Source: CAYPZU01 sp964415395 (lineage in GTDB: Bacteria > Chlamydiota > Chlamydiia > Chlamydiales > SM23-39). From it: a stretch of DNA of 10,741 bases. Position numbers and translations under genes: made by a program. The notes under the pieces are model-generated. The model searched no databases, was not told where the DNA came from, and saw only the letters and a program-made list of their open reading frames with translations. This document shows, piece after piece, positions 4,449 through 10,741 of this stretch. The first letter of the stretch is position 1, and every line of letters begins with the position of its first letter. The stretch lies in assembly GCA_964415395.1 (NCBI GenBank), contig CAYPZU010000067.1:1-10741 (forward strand), in the 5' to 3' direction.

Positions 4449-5795
4449 ATGAATGTTGTCATATTAGGCGCCGGGAAAACCGGCACGCATGTAGCTTCCG
4501 TTCTCTCTGAAGAAGAGCACAACGTTATCTTGATCGACGCCGACGCCAAAGTGCTCGAGCAGGCAGGGAGAGAGAGCGACGTGGCGACGCTCCACGCCCG
4601 CGCGCCGAGCTGGAAGCTCTTCGAACAGCTCCTCGAAAACGAACCCGACCTCTTCTTTGCGGCAACCGACAACGATGAGACGAATCTGGTTTGCTGTTCG
4701 ATGGCCAAAAACCTCGGCTTTCCGAAAACGGTCGCCCGCGTCCGCTCGCGCGACTACATCCATCCTTCGAGACTCGATATCGGCCGCCTCTTCTTCGTCG
4801 ATTACTTTGTGAATCCAGAATTATTAGCCGCCCAGGATCTGTTTAAAGTTCTCGTTCACGCAGGCGATATCGCCGTCGAGCATTTCGCCCACGGGGCGAT
4901 CCAAATGCGTACGATCCTGATCCCCGACCGCTGGGATCGGGGCGGCTCGCCGATTCGAGACCTTAATCTTCCAGGCGATTTGATTGTGGGCCTCATCCGG
5001 AGAAAACTGGAAAGCGGGGAAAAAATCGTTTTTCCCCACGGCGAAGACCACATTCTGCCTGGAGATGAAGTCACAGTCGTCGGCGAAGCAAAAGTCATCC
5101 ACCGCCTCCACGAGATCTTCCATGCGTCGGAGCACCGGGTCCGCTCGATCATTCTTGTAGGAGGGACGCCGGTCGCCGCCCACCTCGCCCACTTCCTCGC
5201 CCAGCAAAAAATCGCCGTCCGGATCATCGAATCGGACCGCTCCCGCTGCGAAGAGCTCTCCGAACTGCTGCCCCATGCCACCATCATCAACCGCGACGGG
5301 CGCGATCCAGGGCTGCTTCGCGCGGAGCGGGTGCAGGACGCCGACGCGCTCGTGAGCTGCACGACGCACGACGGGACGAACGTATTGATTGCGTCTGTCG
5401 CAAAGCAGATCGGCTGCGCCAAATCAATCGCCGTCATCACCGAAGCGAGCTACGCGCCCGTCCTCGATAAATTGGGCGTTCTGCCGGCCCTTTCGGCCAA
5501 AGTGAACGTCGCCAACCGGATCCTGTCGATCCTGCATGAAGGGACGATCCTTTCGGTCGCCTCTTTAAGCCACGATCAGGCGAAGATGGTGGAGCTGAAA
5601 ATCTCCCCCTACTCGAAAGCCGTCGGCATCCCGCTTTCCGATCTGAACCTGCCAAAGGATCTTCTCATAGCGGTGATCGAAAGCCAGGGAAGAGTGATGG
5701 TCGGCAAAGGAAACCGGGTCCTCTGCCCGGACGACATCGCGATCGCCATCTGCCATCCGCACCAAATCCCCGAGCTGCAGAAGATATTCCAATGA
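4449..5795 (+). CDS. trkA: Trk potassium uptake system peripheral protein TrkA
   Basis: 448 aa, close to E. coli TrkA (458 aa), with two tandem RCK units (RCK_N + RCK_C each). TrkA is the cytoplasmic NAD(H)/nucleotide-binding gating ring of the TrkH potassium channel. The first Rossmann motif, GAGKTGTHVA (residues 7-16), is intact, with an acidic end of strand 2 (LIDAD, Asp30). The second, VGGTPVAAHLA (from about residue 237), keeps the first glycines but has Ala243 where the third glycine is usual, so nucleotide binding there may be weaker. RCK_C-like segments are near residues 130-215 and 365-448 (both with a DLNLP motif). No Shine-Dalgarno precedes ATG 4449, but the Rossmann strand MNVVILGAG begins at once, so the start is secure. 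The stop overlaps the trkH start (ATGA), indicating translational coupling. Confidence 0.95.
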   Translation: MNVVILGAGKTGTHVASVLSEEEHNVILIDADAKVLEQAGRESDVATLHARAPSWKLFEQLLENEPDLFFAATDNDETNLVCCSMAKNLGFPKTVARVRSRDYIHPSRLDIGRLFFVDYFVNPELLAAQDLFKVLVHAGDIAVEHFAHGAIQMRTILIPDRWDRGGSPIRDLNLPGDLIVGLIRRKLESGEKIVFPHGEDHILPGDEVTVVGEAKVIHRLHEIFHASEHRVRSIILVGGTPVAAHLAHFLAQQKIAVRIIESDRSRCEELSELLPHATIINRDGRDPGLLRAERVQDADALVSCTTHDGTNVLIASVAKQIGCAKSIAVITEASYAPVLDKLGVLPALSAKVNVANRILSILHEGTILSVASLSHDQAKMVELKISPYSKAVGIPLSDLNLPKDLLIAVIESQGRVMVGKGNRVLCPDDIAIAICHPHQIPELQKIFQ

Positions 5796-7438
5796 TCCTG
5801 GGGCAAATCGCCAAGCTTTTGAGCAAGTACCTCTTCTTCCTGAGCCTCGCTCTCTGCCTGCCGCTCGCTCTCGCCGCCTACTATGAGTTCCTGTGCGAGC
5901 CGCAGTTCCATCAGCAGCCCCACAGCACAGCCGCTTTCTTTTACTCGCTCCTGCTCTGCCTGGCCCTCTCGGGACTGTTCTACCTGTACGGGAGAAAATC
6001 GCAGCAGCAGCTTTTCCGGAGAGAAGGGATCCTCCTCGTCGTTCTGATCTGGTTCATCACCTCGCTCGTCAGCGCGCTGCCGTTCTATTTCAGCCGGACG
6101 CTGGCGAGCCCGCTGGACGCCTATTTCGAAGCGATGTCCGGACTCACGACGACGGGCGCGTCGATGATCTGCCCGAAAGCCTACAATCCGTCAACCGGCG
6201 AAGAGATGCCGATCCATGTCACAAACGTCCATGTCCCCGAAAAAACGTATGTCTTCTGGGGCACGGTCGAGCCGGTTCGCGATCCCGCGACCGGGCTGAT
6301 CCTCCACGCAGGCGTCGAAGCGGTGAGCAAGGCGATCCTTTTCTGGAGAAGCCTCCTCCAATGGATCGGAGGGATGGGAATCGTGGTGATCTTCCTCTCG
6401 GTTCTGCCCGCTTTGGGCGTCGGCGGGAAATTTCTCTACCAGATGGAGACGACGGGACCCATCAAGGAAGAGATCAGCCCCCGCGTGCGCGAAACCGCCT
6501 CGCAGCTTTGGAAGCTCTACCTTTTTTTCACTCTCGTAGAAATCGCGCTGCTCCTTTGGACCAACCGCGAGATGCCCTTTTTCGACGCGGTCTGCATTTC
6601 GCTTTCCAACATTTCAACCGGCGGCTTTTCGGTGCGCAACGAGAGCATCGCGAGCTACCAGAGCGCCGCGACTGAGTGGGTCGTCCTCCTCTTCATGATC
6701 GTCGGCAGCATCAACTTCTCGCTCTATTTCCACGCGATGCGGTTCAAATTTTTCCGGATCTACGTTCCCGATTTTTTCCTCTTCCTCGGGGTTGCGGCCG
6801 CCGGCTGCATCGTCGTTTCCCTGTTTCTGCTTGGGCATAACCAGGCGGAGCTCACGGGAGGCTCCGGCGTCTACACTCTGAGCTCCGCGTTCCGCGAAGG
6901 GAGTTTCCAGGCCCTCTCGATGCAAACTTCAACCGGCTTCATCACCGCCAATTACGACCGGTGGCCCTTCCCGCCCCAAATGTTCATGCTGATCCTGATG
7001 TTCATAGGCGGCATGTCGGGATCGACCGCGGGCGGGATCAAGACCTCCCGTTTCTATATCCTCTATAAAATCGTCCTCCACCGCCTCGAATCGATCTACC
7101 GCCCCGACAGCGTCCGGCGGCTCAAGATCGGATCTGCAGAAGTGGATGACAAAAACGCCCTCACGGTCGTTGCGTTCTTCTGCATCGCCGCCTTTTTCAT
7201 CATCACCGGAACGGCCGCGCTCGTTCTCGACGGAATCGATCCGGAAACATCGCTCGGCCTGATTGCCTGCTTCATCAACAACGTCGGCGCCGCTTTCCGC
7301 GCGGCAGGCCCTACCGATTCGTTCGCGTTCCTCTCGCCGCTGTCGAAAATCCTCTCGATTTTCTGGATGCTGCTGGGGCGCCTCGAATTCTACGTCGTGC
7401 TGCTTCTCTTCCTCCCCTCCTATTGGAAAAATCAATGA
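5792..7438 (+). CDS. trkH: Trk potassium uptake channel subunit TrkH
   Basis: 548 aa polytopic inner-membrane protein, the ion-conducting subunit of Trk/Ktr-type K+ uptake, gated by TrkA. The four pore-loop filters are visible in order: TTTGAS (119-124), STGGFS (275-280), STGFIT (380-385) and NNVGAAF (496-502), each with its filter Gly. The family segment FWRSLLQWIGGMGIVV (184-199) and the third-repeat GGMSGSTAGGIKTSR (406-420) are also present. It is longer than E. coli TrkH (483 aa), partly because of about 45-50 extra residues between filter 1 and the FWR segment (roughly 125-178, predicted outside the membrane). The start overlaps the trkA stop by 4 nt (ATGA) and the stop overlaps the next gene in the same way. 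Filter 4 lacks the usual Gly-Pro after NxG (Ala-Ala instead). Confidence 0.95.
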   Translation: MILGQIAKLLSKYLFFLSLALCLPLALAAYYEFLCEPQFHQQPHSTAAFFYSLLLCLALSGLFYLYGRKSQQQLFRREGILLVVLIWFITSLVSALPFYFSRTLASPLDAYFEAMSGLTTTGASMICPKAYNPSTGEEMPIHVTNVHVPEKTYVFWGTVEPVRDPATGLILHAGVEAVSKAILFWRSLLQWIGGMGIVVIFLSVLPALGVGGKFLYQMETTGPIKEEISPRVRETASQLWKLYLFFTLVEIALLLWTNREMPFFDAVCISLSNISTGGFSVRNESIASYQSAATEWVVLLFMIVGSINFSLYFHAMRFKFFRIYVPDFFLFLGVAAAGCIVVSLFLLGHNQAELTGGSGVYTLSSAFREGSFQALSMQTSTGFITANYDRWPFPPQMFMLILMFIGGMSGSTAGGIKTSRFYILYKIVLHRLESIYRPDSVRRLKIGSAEVDDKNALTVVAFFCIAAFFIITGTAALVLDGIDPETSLGLIACFINNVGAAFRAAGPTDSFAFLSPLSKILSIFWMLLGRLEFYVVLLLFLPSYWKNQ

Positions 7439-8256
7439 AGTCGTACCTGTACCGCCTGATCGAAGGCGCATCGATCGAAGACGCCGAAAAGGAACTCTCT
7501 AAAAAAGGACTCGAATCGATCTACGTCATCGAAGACGACGCTTCCGGAGAAGTCCTCATCGGCGGCTTTGGAAAGAAGCGGATCGATCCGAAACTCTCTC
7601 TTCTGGTCGAAACGAAAGAGGGGGTCGACTGGGAAAACCAGTGGACGCTCTTCGCCGAAGATTTCCGCGAAGGAAAAGCCCACATCGACCTCTCCCGATT
7701 CGGGGGCGATGGGACGCTCGAGCTATTGCCTGGCGCCGGATTCGGGGATCTTTCCCATCCTACGACCTATCTGATGCTCGAACTGATGAAGGGGCGCATC
7801 CAGGGAGAAACCATCATCGACATCGGTACAGGAAGCGGCATTTTGGCCCTCGCCGCCCTGAAGCTCGGCGCCAAATCGGCCGTCGGAATCGACATCGACG
7901 AAGCGGCCCTGAAACACGCCCGGAGAAACGCGAAAATAAACAGCCTCTCGGTCCGTTTTTCCAAAAAGCTGCCGAAAAAACTCCCCCCCGAATCGATCTT
8001 TCTCCTCAATATGATCGTTCCGGAGCAGCAAGTCGTAGGCCCCGAGGCTTACAATCGCTTTGCAAAACTCTGGATCGTTTCAGGAATTCTCAAAGAGCAG
8101 AAAAAAGACTATCTCAAGGAGACCAAAAAATGGGGCTGGCAGCTCCATTCCGCTGCGGAGCGGAACGGCTGGCTCGCGTTCGCCTTCACTCCGGCAAAAC
8201 AGGCTCGGGAACCTGCACGGGCGCAGCGTAAGGCGGGACGGTGTAAAACGGTTTGA
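7435..8256 (+). CDS. prmA: PrmA-like ribosomal protein L11 methyltransferase
   Basis: 273 aa SAM-dependent methyltransferase, predicted to methylate ribosomal protein L11 in the cytoplasm. The PrmA signature GFGDLSHPTTYLMLELM (102-118, with HPTT at 108-111) is followed by SAM motif I DIGTGSG (129-135), GIDID (151-155) with the ribose-binding acidic residue, and NMIVP (192-196) in the position of the NI/NxL catalytic-loop motif. The N-terminal ~90 residues would be the L11-recognition domain and are poorly conserved, as expected. E. coli PrmA is 293 aa. I start at ATG 7435, whose ATGA overlaps the trkH stop; a TTG at 7423 is less likely. The last ~23 residues, an Arg/Ala-rich tail beyond GWLAFAF, lie over the convergent exoprotein gene (71-bp overlap) and are probably not part of the fold. 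Other substrates than L11 remain possible. Confidence 0.85.
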   Translation: MKSYLYRLIEGASIEDAEKELSKKGLESIYVIEDDASGEVLIGGFGKKRIDPKLSLLVETKEGVDWENQWTLFAEDFREGKAHIDLSRFGGDGTLELLPGAGFGDLSHPTTYLMLELMKGRIQGETIIDIGTGSGILALAALKLGAKSAVGIDIDEAALKHARRNAKINSLSVRFSKKLPKKLPPESIFLLNMIVPEQQVVGPEAYNRFAKLWIVSGILKEQKKDYLKETKKWGWQLHSAAERNGWLAFAFTPAKQAREPARAQRKAGRCKTV

Positions 8257-9382
8257 CAAGCCCCTCTACCGACAGGATCGGAGAGGCTTTCGCATAGTCG
8301 ATCCGGATCGTTTCCGCATCCACAGCGCCTTGCGGGAAAAAGTGCATCGCCCCCGCGACTTCAATGAAGCCTCTCTCGCCGCGCGCCGAAATGGATCCGA
8401 GGAATTGGTTGACGCAGGTTCCATAGAGGACGACTTTGCCGCCGTTCCCATCCGCCTTAATCTGAGCGTTAGGGGCTAAAAAGACTTTCTGGGAATTTAA
8501 GATTCCCGGTTCCGCAGCGCCAAAGCCGCCGCCGACCCGGACGATCCCGCCCCCTTTAGATCCCGAAGCGTCGACTTGAGCCGAATTCAAGACCCAGACA
8601 TCGGTTCCAATCAGACTGACTTCGCCCCCGAACCCATCGCTCCGGACGGAAGAAATCACTCCGCCCAGCTTGTGGGCGACGCGGGGAAGAATCCCTTCTT
8701 TCGTATAAAACGGAACGGCGAGCACTTCCCGCTCAAACCCTTCCAAAAATCCTTTTTCCTCGAACGGCTTATAGACCGCTCCCTGCGAGACAAAAAGACG
8801 GGACATCTCTCCATTCCCCGGCGCCGTCTTGACGACCGAGCCTCCCGCAACGAGGGCCGCAATCCCGTCGACCGCCCGGATCTCTCCCTCATTCTCGACG
8901 CTATGCGCAATGAGGATCACATCCCCTTTGCGCCCGATGATATCGCCCATCTGGACAATCGGCCGCTTCGACGGCCTGTCGAAAACCATGCTGCCGCGCG
9001 AAAGGTAGGAGCTATTCTGCAGGTCAAGCGTCGACGCGATCAGCGAGCCGGTGTCGATCACGCCCCGCATCCCTACCAGGATGCCATTTGGGTTGATCAA
9101 AACCACTTGGCCGTTGCTTTCGAGTCTTCCGAGAATTTTTGAGGGATTGGCATCGAGCACGCGGTTTAAAACCGAGGCGAGCCGGTTCGGCTGGATAAAG
9201 CGGGTCGTCTCTTTTTCCTGGATGTTGAAAAGGCCCCATTCGATGATCGCCCGGTCGGAGGCTGTCACTTCGAGGGTTGCTCCCTGGCTGTTGAAATAGA
9301 CTTCGCCCGAGACAACCTGCGGATTGGCAGGATTGGCGAAAAGAGTTCCCCAGAGAAAAGAAAAAATGAGCGCTTTTTTCAT
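8186..9382 (-). CDS. Short two-partner-secretion exoprotein (filamentous haemagglutinin N-domain)
   Basis: 398 aa. A signal peptide (MKKALIFSFLWGTLFA) is followed by a textbook TPS domain: IIEWGLFNIQEKETTRFIQP (46-65), LNRVLDANPSKILGRLESNG (72-91) and the hallmark NPNG at 97-100 (LINPNGILVG). In TpsA proteins this domain is bound by POTRA domains of a TpsB/Omp85 transporter, which secretes the protein as a beta-helix. Residues about 120-350 show repeating short hydrophobic/Gly strands (GGxVxLxG-like) that fit such a helix, and a Pro-rich tail (VQVPEPVLPE) ends it. It is far shorter than usual adhesins (over 1000 aa), and no TpsB lies in the window. The ATG at 9382 has GGAA 7 nt upstream. It is downstream of groEL in the same direction (62-nt gap) and converges on prmA with a 71-bp overlap. 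The family is clear; adhesin function is inferred. Confidence 0.9.
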   Translation of the reverse strand: MKKALIFSFLWGTLFANPANPQVVSGEVYFNSQGATLEVTASDRAIIEWGLFNIQEKETTRFIQPNRLASVLNRVLDANPSKILGRLESNGQVVLINPNGILVGMRGVIDTGSLIASTLDLQNSSYLSRGSMVFDRPSKRPIVQMGDIIGRKGDVILIAHSVENEGEIRAVDGIAALVAGGSVVKTAPGNGEMSRLFVSQGAVYKPFEEKGFLEGFEREVLAVPFYTKEGILPRVAHKLGGVISSVRSDGFGGEVSLIGTDVWVLNSAQVDASGSKGGGIVRVGGGFGAAEPGILNSQKVFLAPNAQIKADGNGGKVVLYGTCVNQFLGSISARGERGFIEVAGAMHFFPQGAVDAETIRIDYAKASPILSVEGLVKPFYTVPPYAAPVQVPEPVLPE

Positions 9383-9444
9383 ACACCGATTCCGTTGAAA
9401 GAATTCGTTGTATCATGCGCTCATTTTTTTTAACAACAGCGGGT

Positions 9445-10741
9445 TTACATCATCCCGCCGAAGTCCATACCGCCCATTCCACCCATGCCTCCCATGCCGC
9501 CCATTCCCATGCCTGGGTGAGGAGCTGCAGCCGCTTTTTTCGGCTCAGGCTTGTCGGTGATCATGGCCGCGATCGTGAGCAACATGCCCGAGATCGAAGC
9601 GGCGTGGATGAGCGCGCTCTTCGTCACGAGGACTGGATCGAGAACGCCGTCTTTTACGAGATCGGAGAACTCATCGGTCAGTCCGTTGTAGCCGAAGGAG
9701 CCTTCTTTTTCGGCGATCTTTTCTGCGATCAGGCTGCCGTTTTTACCGCAGTTGTTCGCAATCGCAGCCGCCGGAGCAAAGCACGCCTTCCGGACGATCT
9801 CGAGGCCGATCGCCTCGTCGCCGTTCAGCTTGAGCTTGTCGAGCGCCTTCGCAGAACGGATCAGCGCGACTCCGCCGCCGGGAACGATCCCTTGAGCCAC
9901 CGCTGCGCGGGTTGCATGAAGGGCGTCTTCAATGCGCGCTTTCTTCTCATTCGCTTCGGTCTCGGTGACTGCGCCCACATTGACGACAGCGATTCCGCCG
10001 GCAAGCTTCGCGAGCCGCTCTTCGATCTTCTCTCTGTCGTAATCGGAAACGCCAGGCTGCTTCAGTTCGTTTTTGAGCTGCGCAATCCGCTTCTGCAAAG
10101 TCTGCGCGTTGCCCGTTCCGTCGACGACCGTGGTTTCCTCTTTCGAGATCTTCACTTTCTTCGCGGAGCCGAGCACTTCAAGGCCGACTTCTTCGATATT
10201 CAGACCCATTTCATCGGTCACGACGGTAGCTCCCGTCAGGATCGCGAGATCCTCGAGAAGCGCTTTTCTCCGGTCGCCGAATCCAGGCGCTTTCACTGCG
10301 CAAATCGGGAGGCCGCCCTTGATTTTATTGACGACGAGCATGGCGAGGGCTTCCCCGTCGACATCGTCTGCGATGATCAGAAGCGGGCGAGACCCTTTCT
10401 GCATCGTTTTCTCGAGGATCGGAACCAGTTCTTTCACGTTCGACAGCTTTTTATCGGTGATCAGGATCATCGGATTGTCGAATTCGACAGCCATCTTCTC
10501 TGCATTCGTCACGAAATAGGGAGAGACGTAGCCCTTGTCGAACTGCATCCCTTCGACAACGTCGAGAACCGTATCGATTCCTTTCGCCTCGCCGATGGTG
10601 ACGATTCCGTCTTTGCCTACTTTCTGCATCGCCTCGCCGATGATGGCGCCGATCGCAGGGTCGTTATTGGCGGAGATCGATGCGATCTGCAGGATCTCTT
10701 CCGGCGATTTGACCGGCTTGGCCATTTTATCGAGCGCATCG
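9445..10741 (-). CDS. groEL: Chaperonin GroEL (60 kDa), 5' end beyond the window
   Basis: 431 residues are visible, from DALDKMAKPVKSPEEILQIA (about residue 130 by E. coli numbering) to the stop; the N-terminal equatorial segment lies outside the window. GroEL forms the double-ring ATP-dependent folding chamber with GroES. The visible part carries the intermediate and apical domains and the returning equatorial domain: ISANNDPAIG, KVGKDGIVTI, EGMQFDKGYVSPYF, VKAPGFGDRRKALLEDLAILTG, and RIEDALHATRAAV with the Asp equivalent to catalytic Asp398, then GIVPGGGVAL. The C terminus is the Gly-Met tail (GMGMGGMGGMGGMGGMDFGGMM) that projects into the cavity. Chlamydiae often have several GroEL paralogues; the intact tail and conserved motifs suggest the canonical one, but this is inference. 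The in-frame ATG at 10725 is internal, not the start. No clear terminator follows, so read-through into the exoprotein gene is possible. Confidence 0.97.
   Translation of the reverse strand, partial: DALDKMAKPVKSPEEILQIASISANNDPAIGAIIGEAMQKVGKDGIVTIGEAKGIDTVLDVVEGMQFDKGYVSPYFVTNAEKMAVEFDNPMILITDKKLSNVKELVPILEKTMQKGSRPLLIIADDVDGEALAMLVVNKIKGGLPICAVKAPGFGDRRKALLEDLAILTGATVVTDEMGLNIEEVGLEVLGSAKKVKISKEETTVVDGTGNAQTLQKRIAQLKNELKQPGVSDYDREKIEERLAKLAGGIAVVNVGAVTETEANEKKARIEDALHATRAAVAQGIVPGGGVALIRSAKALDKLKLNGDEAIGLEIVRKACFAPAAAIANNCGKNGSLIAEKIAEKEGSFGYNGLTDEFSDLVKDGVLDPVLVTKSALIHAASISGMLLTIAAMITDKPEPKKAAAAPHPGMGMGGMGGMGGMGGMDFGGMM

Noticed and set aside
4824..5440. Two long minus-strand open frames inside trkA
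   Set aside because: These are shadows of the strong TrkA frame, caused by GC-rich codon use. Their compositions are unlike real proteins, and they have no ribosome binding sites.
8576..9142. Plus-strand open frame of 188 codons antisense to the TPS exoprotein
   Set aside because: The minus strand encodes a clear TPS domain. The opposite frame is Arg/Pro/Asp-rich and shows no motif.
9383..9444. Terminator or strong promoter in the groEL-exoprotein gap
   Set aside because: On the minus strand a run of eight A follows TTGTT, but the only inverted match (GTTGT/ACAAC) has a very long loop. TTGTTA with GATACA 16 nt later is a poor promoter match.

Overview
The window is almost certainly from a member of the phylum Chlamydiota, probably an environmental (amoeba- or protist-associated) lineage rather than a pathogenic Chlamydia. 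The strongest evidence is the product of 2083-2886. Its C-terminal half follows the chlamydial major outer membrane protein (MOMP) almost block for block: a WQ-S--LSY segment, a PYIG-K-SR segment, and a RLIDE motif near a terminal Phe. Many genes lack a clear Shine-Dalgarno sequence. The DNA looks rather GC-rich for the phylum (judged by eye, not computed).

Layout. 48-575 (-) encodes a small papain-fold, C39-like protein. It is divergent from a tRNA-Arg(ACG) gene (685-758). Next come a metallo-beta-lactamase-fold hydrolase of the glyoxalase II type (771-1409) and a 2-Cys peroxiredoxin (1415-1993), closely spaced as a small detoxification pair. A compact MOMP-like porin (2083-2886) overlaps a secreted prolyl 4-hydroxylase-like 2-oxoglutarate/Fe(II) oxygenase (2846-3556). 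A small unrecognised gene (3549-3950, -) converges on it.

The region 3951-4448 is the most unusual part. It holds a 373-bp near-perfect palindromic element (4017-4389) with two ~145-nt arms around an 82-nt centre. Each arm contains a four-way cloverleaf built from short perfect stems, plus one further separate hairpin. The only length difference between the arms lies in one hairpin loop, and a neighbouring base pair in that stem has changed on both sides. It looks like a non-autonomous mobile repeat (MITE/BIME-like) or a structured RNA locus. It contains no transposase.

To the right is a tightly coupled operon, trkA-trkH-prmA-like (4449-8256), with ATGA start/stop overlaps at both junctions. 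It encodes the potassium uptake regulator, the potassium channel subunit, and a PrmA-type methyltransferase. prmA converges on, and overlaps by 71 bp, a short two-partner-secretion (filamentous haemagglutinin N-domain) exoprotein on the minus strand (8186-9382). That gene lies 62 bp downstream of groEL (9445 to the window edge, minus strand, 5' end missing).

Functionally the window mixes housekeeping (GroEL, PrmA, tRNA, K+ uptake, peroxide defence) with surface or exported proteins (MOMP-like porin, secreted hydroxylase, TPS exoprotein). The latter are the likely accessory or host-interaction components.
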